Shown here piece by piece: positions 8,112 through 16,312 of a stretch of DNA of 64,000 nt. Position 1 is the stretch's first letter, and each line of letters opens with the position of its first letter. Below the pieces are notes generated by a model. That model saw only the letters and a program-made list of their open reading frames with translations, was not told the DNA's origin and searched no databases. Position numbers and translations under genes: made by a program. The stretch is from an uncultured Pelagibacteraceae bacterium (lineage in GTDB: Bacteria; Pseudomonadota; Alphaproteobacteria; Pelagibacterales; Pelagibacteraceae), in the NCBI GenBank assembly GCA_902616645.1, contig CACMTO010000002.1, positions 118,863 through 182,862 on the forward strand, written 5' to 3'.

Positions 8112-8717
8112 ATGTTTAAAAGTCTTTACAAAAAATGTTTAGATTTAGCTGCTCATAAAAGTTCTAAATATTACTTAGCGCTCGTATCATTTATTGAGAG
8201 CTCTTTTTTTCCAATTCCGCCTGATGTAATGATTATTCCAATGGTTATTTCAAAAAAAAATGATTTTATTAAAATTTTCCTCATCGCAACAATATTCTCA
8301 GTAATGGGTGGAATTTTAGGTTATCTAATTGGTGCTTTTTTTTATGATTTTGGAACACAAATAATGAGTTTCTATGGTTACGAAGAAAAATTAACAAGTT
8401 TAAAAGATGATTTAATAAGCAATGATGGTTTTTATGCTTGGTTAAGTATACTTTTTTTAGCTGGATTTACTCCCTTGCCATACAAAGTCTTTACGATTGC
8501 AAGTGGTTTAATAGGGTTTAATTTATTTATTTTTATTTTAATAAGCTTAATTTCTAGAGGATTAAGGTTTTTTATTGTTTCATACTTTTCTCATAAATTT
8601 GGAAATCTATTTAGTAAATTTATAGATGAACATGGCTCAAAATGGTTTACAATTACAGGATTATCAATTGTTATTATTGGAATAGTAATCTATCTTATTT
8701 TCAAATCTCATGTTTAA
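8112..8717 (+). CDS. DedA/VTT-family membrane protein (YqaA subgroup)
   Basis: The 201-aa integral membrane protein has the DedA/SNARE-associated pattern: an amphipathic N-terminus, SFIESSFFPIPPDVMIIPM with the conserved acidic and proline residues, a Gly-rich YLIGAFFYDFG segment, and GFTPLPYKVFTIASGLIGF. DedA members include undecaprenyl-phosphate and phospholipid translocases and affect envelope homeostasis. The exact substrate here is unknown. Its 3' end overlaps dsbB by 8 bp. Confidence 0.88.
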   Translation: MFKSLYKKCLDLAAHKSSKYYLALVSFIESSFFPIPPDVMIIPMVISKKNDFIKIFLIATIFSVMGGILGYLIGAFFYDFGTQIMSFYGYEEKLTSLKDDLISNDGFYAWLSILFLAGFTPLPYKVFTIASGLIGFNLFIFILISLISRGLRFFIVSYFSHKFGNLFSKFIDEHGSKWFTITGLSIVIIGIVIYLIFKSHV

Positions 8718-9195
8718 TTTAAAAACTGAATTTTACTTAAAAATACTTCTGTTGTTCTGCTTTATTGCATTGATCTCTGCGTACTTTATAGAACACATTC
8801 TTGGACACCAGCCTTGTAATTTATGCTTGATAGAGAGAATACCATACGGCATAGGTATAATCTTAATCATTCTAACATTAGTTTTAGAGAAAAATCAGAA
8901 ATTTTTAGTTTTATTATTGATTTTAGTATTTATATTTTCTCTTGGGATTACAATTTATCATTTTGGGATTGAAAAAGAATTTTTTCAAGAATCAGCTATT
9001 TGTAATGCAAAAGATTTAAATGAAAATATTACAAAAAAGGACTTATTAGAACAATTAAATGAGATAGTTGTTAGCTGTAAAGATGTGACATTTAAGATTT
9101 TTGGATTATCACTTACAAGCATTAATATTATTATAAGTTTATTATTTATTATTATTTTGACAAAAATTTATACTAGTTATGAAAAAAACAAATAA
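8710..9195 (+). CDS. dsbB: DsbB-family disulfide oxidoreductase
   Basis: The 161-aa protein has four predicted transmembrane helices. The first periplasmic loop has QPCNLC (the CxxC site next to the quinone-binding region), followed by LIERIPYGIG with the family arginine. The second loop has Cys at AICNAKD and VVSCKD. DsbB re-oxidises DsbA with ubiquinone in the inner membrane. The last 17 bp overlap coq7, linking disulfide formation and quinone supply in one transcript. No DsbA is in this window. Confidence 0.92.
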   Translation: MFNLKTEFYLKILLLFCFIALISAYFIEHILGHQPCNLCLIERIPYGIGIILIILTLVLEKNQKFLVLLLILVFIFSLGITIYHFGIEKEFFQESAICNAKDLNENITKKDLLEQLNEIVVSCKDVTFKIFGLSLTSINIIISLLFIIILTKIYTSYEKNK

Positions 9196-9709
9196 AAGAG
9201 TTGAAGAATTTATTAGAGTAGATCATGCAGGTGAACGTGGTGCTGTTAAAATTTACGAAGGACAGCTACTAGCTCTCAATACATTTGTTAAAAACGATGA
9301 TTTAAAAAAAACTATTGAAGAAATGAAGATTCATGAAACTGAGCATTGCCAATTTTTTGAGAATGAAATTAAAAAAAGAAATATTAGACCAACCAAATTT
9401 TTACCATTATGGGATTTATTGGGCGTTGGGTTAGGATTTGGTTCAACGCTTTTAGGAAAAAAAGCTGCAATGCTATGTACTGCCTCTGTTGAGGAAGTAA
9501 TAGATAAGCATTATTTAAATCAAATAAATGAATTAGGCCCTGATGAAAAAGAATTAAAAAAAAAGATCACAAAATTTAGACAAGATGAACTTGACCATAA
9601 AGATATTGCTTATGAAGAAGGTGCATCAAAAAAAGGTCTTTATTCAATTATGGATAAGTTAATTAAAACTGGCTCAAAGCTTGCTATTCGTATTTCAGAG
9701 AAAGTCTGA
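9179..9709 (+). CDS. coq7: COQ7-type demethoxyubiquinone hydroxylase
   Basis: The 176-aa di-iron protein starts with RVDHAGERGAVKIYEGQL. Ferritin-like metal ligands follow in HETEHCQFFE, ASVEEVIDKHY and QDELDHKDIAYEEG, giving the two ExxH motifs of the family. It hydroxylates the ubiquinone ring in the late pathway and needs O2. With ubiE and ubiB at 19226-21498 it completes several visible steps of aerobic ubiquinone synthesis. It follows dsbB with overlap and converges on an HNH gene 3 bp away. Confidence 0.95.
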   Translation: MKKTNKRVEEFIRVDHAGERGAVKIYEGQLLALNTFVKNDDLKKTIEEMKIHETEHCQFFENEIKKRNIRPTKFLPLWDLLGVGLGFGSTLLGKKAAMLCTASVEEVIDKHYLNQINELGPDEKELKKKITKFRQDELDHKDIAYEEGASKKGLYSIMDKLIKTGSKLAIRISEKV

Positions 9710-9712
9710 ATT

Positions 9713-10282
9713 TTAAGATTCTAATTCAACATCCCAATATAAATAATCCATCCAACTTTTATGTAAATAGTTTGGAGGAAAGTTTTTACCGTTACGATGT
9801 AGATCTTCTGTTGATGGTTGATAAGGATATTGAAAAAGTTTCATTCCTGAAGGTTTTAGCAATTTTCCCCCTTTTTTTACGTTACAGGATGAACATGCAG
9901 TTACAACATTATCCCAATTTGTTTGTCCACCTTTAGATCTAGGTAAAAGGTGATCAAATGTAAGTTCATCTTTACTACCGCAATATTGGCAAGAAAATTT
10001 ATCTCTAAGAAAAACATTAAATCTTGTAAAACTAGGTTTTGATTGTGGAACAATATAATCTTTTAATGCAATAACGCTTGGTAATTGCATTTTAAATGAT
10101 GGACTTCGCACAGTTCTTTCATAATTACTAACAATAATAACTCGATCTAAAAAAACAGACTTAACAGTATCTTGCCAAGACCATAAAGAGAGAGGATAAT
10201 AACTTAAAGGTCTGTAGTCTGCATTCAAAACTAACGCTGGACATTTTTCTAATGATATGTCTTTTTCGACAAAGCTATTCAT
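9713..10282 (-). CDS. HNH endonuclease-domain protein
   Basis: The 189-aa protein carries a C-terminal HNH domain at residues 95-140: FSCQYCGSKDELTFDHLLPRSKGG, then NVVTACSSCNVKKG. It has two CxxC zinc-binding pairs and the catalytic DH. The N-terminal half, with ALVLNADYRPLSYYPLSLWSW, matches the widespread chromosomal HNH proteins of alphaproteobacteria and cyanobacteria. No restriction or mobile element partner is nearby, so a housekeeping nuclease of unknown role is more likely than a homing enzyme. Confidence 0.88.
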   Translation of the reverse strand: MNSFVEKDISLEKCPALVLNADYRPLSYYPLSLWSWQDTVKSVFLDRVIIVSNYERTVRSPSFKMQLPSVIALKDYIVPQSKPSFTRFNVFLRDKFSCQYCGSKDELTFDHLLPRSKGGQTNWDNVVTACSSCNVKKGGKLLKPSGMKLFQYPYQPSTEDLHRNGKNFPPNYLHKSWMDYLYWDVELES

Positions 10283-10320
10283 AAATAAATCTTAGCTTAT
10301 ATAAAAAATTATTTCAACAC

Positions 10321-10980
10321 TTAGAGATTATAAAATTTTTTTTTGATATAGCTTAATGCTATACTTGATGCTTCGATAGGAATATGATGGTCGCAGTTTT
10401 GAATTAAATGAGTTTCAATATCTACATTATTTCTGATAAGAAAATCTTTTGCTTCAAGCATAAAATTAGGTGAGACAACCTGATCAGAGTCACCATGAAT
10501 TAGTAAAATGCTTGTAGATACCTTTTTTCTTGACTTTAAATTTTCCTGATCAATGATTTTACCTGAAAAACCTACAATACAACTATATTCCTCATTTGAA
10601 ATGAGACCTAAATTAATGGACATCATGCAGCCTTGGCTAAAACCAGATAAACAAATGTTTTGATTTTTTAAATTAAATTCTTTTTTTATTTCTGTTATAA
10701 ACTTATTTAATTTAATTTCCGCTTTATTAGACTCCTCTAGAATGTATTTTTGATCGTCCTTAGATAAATCAAACCATTGATAACCTGATGGATTTATAGA
10801 ACAGATTTCGTGTCCATTAGGACAAATAAAAATGGTATTTGGTAAATGCCTTTTCCAATTCATTGATAAAGTACTAATATCTTTTCCATCACCGCCATAA
10901 CCATGCAGTAAAACTATGGCATTTTTAATTTCATTGTTACCATCTGGCTTGATAAATGTTGTGTCTAGACAAAATGTCAT
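10321..10980 (-). CDS. Phospholipase/carboxylesterase family alpha/beta hydrolase
   Basis: The 219-aa protein has the oxyanion-hole motif LLHGYGGDGKD, the nucleophile elbow GFSQGCMMS, an acid residue in HGDSDQVV, and the catalytic His in CDHHIP. This matches the Abhydrolase_2 (YpfH-like esterase) family. It has no signal peptide, so it is cytosolic. The substrate is unknown. It is divergent from the HIG1 gene with only 49 bp between the start codons. Confidence 0.87.
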   Translation of the reverse strand: MTFCLDTTFIKPDGNNEIKNAIVLLHGYGGDGKDISTLSMNWKRHLPNTIFICPNGHEICSINPSGYQWFDLSKDDQKYILEESNKAEIKLNKFITEIKKEFNLKNQNICLSGFSQGCMMSINLGLISNEEYSCIVGFSGKIIDQENLKSRKKVSTSILLIHGDSDQVVSPNFMLEAKDFLIRNNVDIETHLIQNCDHHIPIEASSIALSYIKKKFYNL

Positions 10981-11029
10981 ACTAAAAAATATTTGTTTTT
11001 TTATTTTAAAAACACCCTACAATACATTT

Positions 11030-11233
11030 ATGATTTCTGAAATATTTGTTAAAATTTTTTCTATAATTTTGTTAATATCAGTTGGAATAGTTCTAATACT
11101 TGGAATCGGTACTTTGTTTAAAGGAGGTGAAACAAGTAAAAAGTATTCAAATAAGTTGATGCAATTAAGAGTATTATTGCAATTTATTGCTATCATAGCT
11201 TTAGTTGGTTTTGCTTATTTTTTTAAAAACTAA
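11030..11233 (+). CDS. HIG1-domain (hypoxia-induced) small membrane protein
   Basis: The 67-aa twin-helix protein has helix 1 at about residues 4-28, then GGETSKKYSNKLMQLRVLLQ, the signature loop of the HIG1_N family, and helix 2 to the C-terminus. In mitochondria such proteins (Rcf1, HIGD1A) bind cytochrome c oxidase supercomplexes. Bacterial members are common in alphaproteobacteria. I chose the ATG at 11030 because the longer reading frame upstream runs into the divergent esterase gene. A TACAAT at 11018-11023 puts the transcript start almost on the ATG, so the mRNA may be leaderless. Confidence 0.85.
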   Translation: MISEIFVKIFSIILLISVGIVLILGIGTLFKGGETSKKYSNKLMQLRVLLQFIAIIALVGFAYFFKN

Positions 11234-11739
11234 TTATAAGTCTCTAACCATTTAATAAATTTTTTATCTGTAAAATCAATAGAACCAACAATTCTAGCAA
11301 ATTCCTCTCCTTTTTTATTAAATAATATTGTAGTTGGAACTCCTCTTAGAGATAATTTTTTTGCTAAAGTTACTGGTGTATCAAAATAAATTTCCAAATT
11401 TTTAACTTTTAATTCTGTAAAAAACTGCTGAATTTTTTTAGTATCCTCTTTTCCTATATTTATAGGTATAATTTTTAAATTATTAAGATTTTCATTTATT
11501 TGAAGCAAATCTAAAGAGGGCATTTCCTCTTTGCATGGAGCGCACCATGTAGCCCAAAAATTAAGTAAAATTAAATTTCCTTCAAAATCTTTTAGATTCA
11601 GCTGGTGTTTTTCAATATCTAAAAAGGTCAAACTATCGTATTTTTTTAGTTCTTTATTAATAGTGATATTTTTTATATGTGAAACTTCATTGGCAAATGA
11701 ATTAAAGCAAAAAAAGATAAATAATATTAAAAATCTCAT
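11230..11739 (-). CDS. TlpA-like periplasmic thioredoxin
   Basis: The 169-aa protein has an N-terminal signal peptide (MRFLILFIFFCFNSFANE) and a thioredoxin fold with LLNFWATWCAPCKEEMPSL, containing the WCAPC redox site, plus the cis-Pro region GVPTTILFN. TlpA/CcmG/ResA-type proteins reduce disulfides in the periplasm, often for cytochrome c maturation or copper delivery. The specific client is not shown. It is convergent with the HIG1 gene (CTAA shared stop overlap) and divergent from argH with 23 bp between starts. Confidence 0.88.
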   Translation of the reverse strand: MRFLILFIFFCFNSFANEVSHIKNITINKELKKYDSLTFLDIEKHQLNLKDFEGNLILLNFWATWCAPCKEEMPSLDLLQINENLNNLKIIPINIGKEDTKKIQQFFTELKVKNLEIYFDTPVTLAKKLSLRGVPTTILFNKKGEEFARIVGSIDFTDKKFIKWLETYN

Positions 11740-11762
11740 GTAAATGAGTATAGTTAAATATC

Positions 11763-13154
11763 ATGACAAAAAATAAAAACAACCAGGCAATATGGGGCAC
11801 TAGAATTCAAAACAGTACTTCTAGTTTTTTTCAAAAAGTGGGTAATTCTATTAATATTGATAAGAGACTTTATAAAGAGGATATAATTGGTTCCATTGCG
11901 CATGTTGAAATGCTTTTCAAACAGAAAATTATTTCATTTAAAGTCAAAAATAAAATCATTTATGGGCTTAATAAAATAGAGAAAGAAATTTTAAAGAACA
12001 AATTTGAATTTAATACAAAACATGAAGATATCCATATGAATATTGAAAAAAGATTATTTGAAATTATAGGTGATGATGCAGGATATGTTCACACTGCAAG
12101 GTCTAGAAATGATCAAGTGATCACAGATTTTAAAATTTGGATGAAATCTTCTACAAATAAAATAGACCAAAACTTAAGCAAAATTATTAAAACAATTTTA
12201 AAAGTTGCAGAAAAAAATGTTGAAACAATTATGCCAGGTTTTACTCATTTAAAAAATGCGCAACCATTATCATTAGGACACTATTTATTGGCATACGTGG
12301 AAATGTTTTCAAGAGACAAAAAAAGATTTTTAAAAAATATTGAAAGTCTTGATGAAAATCCACTTGGTGTTTCAGCATTAGTGGGTACATCATTTAATAT
12401 CGATAGAAATTATACCTCTAAAAAATTAGGTTTTAAAAAACCAACAAATAATTCTGTTGATACTGTATCAGATAGAGATTTCGTATTGGATTATTTATAT
12501 TGTAGTGCTGTATGCTCTATGCATATATCTAGAATTGCTGAAGAATTTATTATATGGAGCTCTGATGGTTTTGGGTTAATTAAATTATCAGATAAAGTTG
12601 TTACTGGTTCTTCTATAATGCCTCAAAAAAAAAATCCTGATTTACTAGAGTATATTAGGGGAAAATCTGGTTCTGTGTATGGAAATTTGTTTACAATGCT
12701 TACAATTTTAAAAGGTATGCCTTTATCTTATTTTAAAGACCTTCAAGATGATAAAGAAATAGTATTCAAAACAAATGATACTTTAGTAGATTGTCTAAAA
12801 ATTCTTGATGAAGTCTTAAATAATTTTTATCCAGACAAAAGAAAAATGCTTGAACTTGCAAATTTAGGATTTATTACAGCGACTGATTTAGCTGACTATC
12901 TTGTAAAAAACCACTCTATGTCATTTAGAAATGCATATCAAAAAACCGCTGCTATAGTAAACATGGCTGAGAAAAAGAAAAAAAGACTCGAAGATCTCAA
13001 AATCGAAGATCTAAATAAAATTGAACCAAGATTAACTAAAGAGGCTTTAAAAGTTTTTAATTTAAAAAATTCTATAAATTCAAAAAAATCGTATGGAGGA
13101 ACTGCTTTTGAAAATGTAAGAAGAATGATAAAAAAATATAAGAGAATGATATGA
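11763..13154 (+). CDS. argH: Argininosuccinate lyase
   Basis: The 463-aa protein belongs to the fumarase/aspartase superfamily. The signature loop GSSIMPQKKNPD is at about residues 281-292. EDIHMNIEKRL and HTARSRNDQV form the substrate pocket, and TDLADYLV is in the C-terminal domain. It catalyses the last step of arginine synthesis, releasing fumarate. A TATAGT at 11749-11754 predicts transcription starting at or next to the ATG. Its stop overlaps the lptM-like start by 4 bp, and argH-lptM-lysA is a classical gammaproteobacterial and alphaproteobacterial order. Confidence 0.97.
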   Translation: MTKNKNNQAIWGTRIQNSTSSFFQKVGNSINIDKRLYKEDIIGSIAHVEMLFKQKIISFKVKNKIIYGLNKIEKEILKNKFEFNTKHEDIHMNIEKRLFEIIGDDAGYVHTARSRNDQVITDFKIWMKSSTNKIDQNLSKIIKTILKVAEKNVETIMPGFTHLKNAQPLSLGHYLLAYVEMFSRDKKRFLKNIESLDENPLGVSALVGTSFNIDRNYTSKKLGFKKPTNNSVDTVSDRDFVLDYLYCSAVCSMHISRIAEEFIIWSSDGFGLIKLSDKVVTGSSIMPQKKNPDLLEYIRGKSGSVYGNLFTMLTILKGMPLSYFKDLQDDKEIVFKTNDTLVDCLKILDEVLNNFYPDKRKMLELANLGFITATDLADYLVKNHSMSFRNAYQKTAAIVNMAEKKKKRLEDLKIEDLNKIEPRLTKEALKVFNLKNSINSKKSYGGTAFENVRRMIKKYKRMI

Positions 13155-13279
13155 TTAAAAAAATCTGTGTAATTTTTTGTTTATTTATTTTATTCGAGTC
13201 ATGTGGGAAAAAAGGTGATCCAGAATATAATGAAAATAAATCAAAAATATTTAACACCAAAATAAAAGTGGTGTTATGA
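13151..13279 (+). CDS. lptM: LptM-like small lipoprotein (42 aa)
   Basis: A short signal sequence (MIKKICVIFCLFILFES) is followed directly by CGKKGDPEY, the Cys-Gly-x-Lys-Gly core of LptM/YifL lipoproteins. The lipobox FES-C is weak at -3 and -2, so lipidation is probable but not certain. In E. coli LptM helps LptD mature. Position supports the call: it lies between argH and lysA with 4-bp overlaps on both sides. After the core the tail is short, polar and unrelated. Confidence 0.8.
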   Translation: MIKKICVIFCLFILFESCGKKGDPEYNENKSKIFNTKIKVVL

Positions 13280-14490
13280 AGTATAGAAAAAAGAATTTTT
13301 TGATTGAAAATGTTTTTGCAAAAAAATTAGCAACTAAACATGCAACACCTCTATATTGCTATTCCTACAAAAAAATAAAGCAAAATGTGTTAAATTTTAA
13401 GGAGAATTTTAAAAATATAAACCCTTTAATTTGCTTTTCAGTAAAGTCTAACCCAAATAAAATTCTATTAAATGAAATTAAAAGGTTAGGTCTAGGTGCT
13501 GATGTAGTCTCTTTAGGAGAGTTAATGTTAGCTTTAAAATCTGGTATAAAAGCTGATAAAATAGTTTTTTCAGGTGTAGGAAAAACAGTCAAAGAAATAG
13601 ATTTTGCGATTAAGAAAAAAATATTACTTATTAATGCTGAATCAAAAAGTGAAATATTAAATATTGAAAAAATTGCTAAAACTAAAAATAAAATAGTTAA
13701 TATTGGAATTAGACTTAACCCAAATACCGACGCTAATACATTATCTCAAATATCAACAGGAAAAAAAGAAAATAAATTTGGTGTTTCTGAAAAAATTTTT
13801 TTAGATTTAGTGAAATATACAAAAAAATCAAAAAATTTAAAACTAAAATGCTTAAGTGTTCATATAGGAAGTCAAATACTTAATCACAAACCCTATGAAA
13901 AAATGATACGAGTTTTAAATAGACTAATTAAAAAAACGAATTTTCACTTTGAATATATAGATTTAGGGGGTGGAATGGGAATAGATTATAAAAATAACCA
14001 AAAAATACTAAATTTAAAAAAATATTCAAAAATTATTGAAAAATTTTTAAAAAATAAAAATTCTAAGATTATATTTGAACCCGGTAGATCAATAATTGCA
14101 AATTCTGGAGTTTTAATTTCAAAAATTATTTATATTAAAGAGGGCTATAAAAAAGATTTTATAATATTAGATGCCGCAATGAATGATTTGATGAGACCTG
14201 CTTTATATGGTGCAGAACATCGTATTATACCAGTCAAAAAGAACAATAATAAGTCAAAAAAAGATTATGAGTTCGTAGGACCTGTTTGTGAAAGCACAGA
14301 TAAATTTTCAACTATAAGAAATTTTCAAAAACTAAAAGAAAATGATTTAATCGTAATATGTGATGTTGGTGCATACGGAATGTCACTTAGTTCAAATTAC
14401 AATCTCAGACCTAAAGCTAAAGAGATTTTAATTAAAAATTCTAAAACTCTTGTGATCAATAAAAGACAAACTTTAAAAAGTTTAATTTAG
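13276..14490 (+). CDS. lysA: Diaminopimelate decarboxylase
   Basis: The 404-aa fold-type III PLP enzyme has the Schiff-base Lys in CFSVKSNPN (about residue 60), SVHIGSQI, the Gly-rich phosphate-binding DLGGGMGIDY, FEPGRSIIANSG, and GPVCESTDKF supplying the catalytic Cys of the second subunit. It makes lysine from meso-diaminopimelate. dapB, an earlier pathway step, is at 59381-60157. It is translationally coupled to lptM by ATGA. Confidence 0.96.
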   Translation: MKYRKKNFLIENVFAKKLATKHATPLYCYSYKKIKQNVLNFKENFKNINPLICFSVKSNPNKILLNEIKRLGLGADVVSLGELMLALKSGIKADKIVFSGVGKTVKEIDFAIKKKILLINAESKSEILNIEKIAKTKNKIVNIGIRLNPNTDANTLSQISTGKKENKFGVSEKIFLDLVKYTKKSKNLKLKCLSVHIGSQILNHKPYEKMIRVLNRLIKKTNFHFEYIDLGGGMGIDYKNNQKILNLKKYSKIIEKFLKNKNSKIIFEPGRSIIANSGVLISKIIYIKEGYKKDFIILDAAMNDLMRPALYGAEHRIIPVKKNNNKSKKDYEFVGPVCESTDKFSTIRNFQKLKENDLIVICDVGAYGMSLSSNYNLRPKAKEILIKNSKTLVINKRQTLKSLI

Positions 14491-14501
14491 TACATATCCT
14501 A

Positions 14502-15203
14502 ATGATTAGAAATATCTTATTTTCAATATTTTTTTTTGCTGGAATAATTTTTATTTCAATAATTTTTCTACCTTCATTTTTCTTACCAAAAAAAATTGTT
14601 ATAATTGGTGGAAAGTTAATGGGTCATTGGACTGGAATTTGTTTAAAAGTTTTTTTATCAACAGAAATTATTATTAAAGGTAAAGAAAATATCATAAAAG
14701 ATAAGAAATTCTTTATAGCTGCATCTCATCAATCAATGTTTGAAACTTTCTATCTTCAGACAATTTTTAATTCACCAGTTTTTATTTTAAAAAAAGAACT
14801 TTTATTGGTACCAATTTTTGGATGGTATTTAAAAAAAATTGGCTCAATATCTATAAATAGAAATAAAGCTGTAAAAGAAAATCTAAGTTTTTTTGACAAA
14901 GTTTCAAGAATTGTTAAATTATCTGAAAGGCCTTTAATCATTTTCCCACAAGCAACAAGAGTTTTGCCTAATGAGAGACCAACCTTCAAAAAAGGTGCTG
15001 CTAGAATATATGAAGAACTACAAATTGACTGTCAACCAATTGCAATTAATTCTGGACATGTTTGGCCAAAAAAGGGGAGAAAACTTTCTCACAAAAAAAT
15101 TGTTATATCAATTCTTCAACCCATAAATCCAGGATTAACAAAAGAGGATTTCATTAAAATTCTTGAGGAGAATATTTATAAAGAATTAGATTTAATAGGT
15201 TAG
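14502..15203 (+). CDS. plsC: 1-acyl-sn-glycerol-3-phosphate acyltransferase (PlsC family)
   Basis: The 233-aa membrane-anchored acyltransferase has an N-terminal hydrophobic segment (about residues 2-28), then AASHQSMFETF in place of HX4D. The HQSxxET form is normal in alphaproteobacterial relatives. IIFPQATRVLP contains the substrate-binding arginine (EGTR-equivalent). It acylates lysophosphatidate during phospholipid synthesis at the inner membrane. It follows lysA by 11 bp and shares a TTAG stop overlap with the convergent dnaN. Confidence 0.9.
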   Translation: MIRNILFSIFFFAGIIFISIIFLPSFFLPKKIVIIGGKLMGHWTGICLKVFLSTEIIIKGKENIIKDKKFFIAASHQSMFETFYLQTIFNSPVFILKKELLLVPIFGWYLKKIGSISINRNKAVKENLSFFDKVSRIVKLSERPLIIFPQATRVLPNERPTFKKGAARIYEELQIDCQPIAINSGHVWPKKGRKLSHKKIVISILQPINPGLTKEDFIKILEENIYKELDLIG

Positions 15204-16312
15204 CCTTTCATTGGCATCACAACAAAAATGCTATCATAATCACTTGGATCTCTGATTAAAGCCGGTGATCCTGTGTCATTAAAATATAATTCAATTTTAT
15301 CTCCATCAAGTTGCGAAGCTACATCAATCAAATATCTTGAATTAAAACTGATCTCTAGTTCATGATCAAATTTTCCTACGATTGTCTCGTTTCCATCACC
15401 GCTATTAGTATTATTTACTGATAAGTTAAGTGTATCCTTAGATAAGTTAAATTTAACACCATCCTTCTTATCTAAAGAAACTGAAGCAACTCTGTCGACT
15501 GAATTTAAAAATAATTTTAGATCTATATCTAACTTTTTTTGATTATTTTTTGGTATAACTTGAATGTAATTAGGAAATTTACCATCGATTAGTTTTGAAA
15601 TCAAAATACTGTTGTTTAATTCAAACTTAATTTTTGATTTGATATTCGAAATTTTTACATCTCCATCGTAACTATCGAGCAAAGAACATAATTGAAAAAT
15701 TGTTTTTTTGGGTAATATTATCGGTTCAAAATCAATCTTTTGGTTTAATCTAATTTTTGAAATAGACATTCTGTGACTATCTGTTGCTACAGCAGTTAAA
15801 TAATTTTTGTCATCTACATTAGTTTGATGAAAATAAATTCCACTTAAATAATGCCGGGTTTCATCATTTGAAATCGAAAATTTGCATTTATTTAATAATT
15901 TTAAAAGTTGTTTAGATTTAAGTATAAATTCATTATCACTAAAATTTTCATCTGTTAGTGGAAATTCTGAAGCACTTATGCAATTTAAGTTAAATACAGA
16001 CTTTTCAGACTCTAAATGAAGTTTATTTGTATTATTTAGTTTTAAATTGATTTTTTTTCCTGATGATAGTTTTCTAACTATATCATAAATTGTGGAAGAT
16101 GTTGTCGTAGTTTTACCTTTTTCTAAGACCTCAATATTATTTACTTGATGAATAAATATTAAATCAAGATCTGTAGCTGTTATTATCAATTTGCTGTCTT
16201 GTACATCTAATAAAATATTAGATAGTATAGGAAGTGTGCTTCTTTTTTCTATGACTCCTTGACAATAACCTAGTGCCTGCTGAAGATCTTGCTGATTGAC
16301 GTTAAACTTCAT
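15200..16312 (-). CDS. dnaN: DNA polymerase III beta subunit (sliding clamp)
   Basis: The 370-aa protein is of normal length for the three-domain clamp. The N-terminus MKFNVNQQDLQQALGYCQGVIEKRSTLPIL and C-terminal VVMPM(K/R) ending are characteristic. It encircles DNA and tethers polymerase and repair proteins. It overlaps the end of dnaA by 11 bp, giving the conserved dnaA-dnaN order. recF, which often follows, is absent here, where plsC converges instead. Confidence 0.97.
   Translation of the reverse strand: MKFNVNQQDLQQALGYCQGVIEKRSTLPILSNILLDVQDSKLIITATDLDLIFIHQVNNIEVLEKGKTTTTSSTIYDIVRKLSSGKKINLKLNNTNKLHLESEKSVFNLNCISASEFPLTDENFSDNEFILKSKQLLKLLNKCKFSISNDETRHYLSGIYFHQTNVDDKNYLTAVATDSHRMSISKIRLNQKIDFEPIILPKKTIFQLCSLLDSYDGDVKISNIKSKIKFELNNSILISKLIDGKFPNYIQVIPKNNQKKLDIDLKLFLNSVDRVASVSLDKKDGVKFNLSKDTLNLSVNNTNSGDGNETIVGKFDHELEISFNSRYLIDVASQLDGDKIELYFNDTGSPALIRDPSDYDSIFVVMPMKG

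Noticed and set aside
10916..11029. Longer N-terminus of the HIG1 protein
   Set aside because: It runs inside the divergent esterase gene and does not look like a signal or HIG1 sequence. The ATG at 11030 fits the family.
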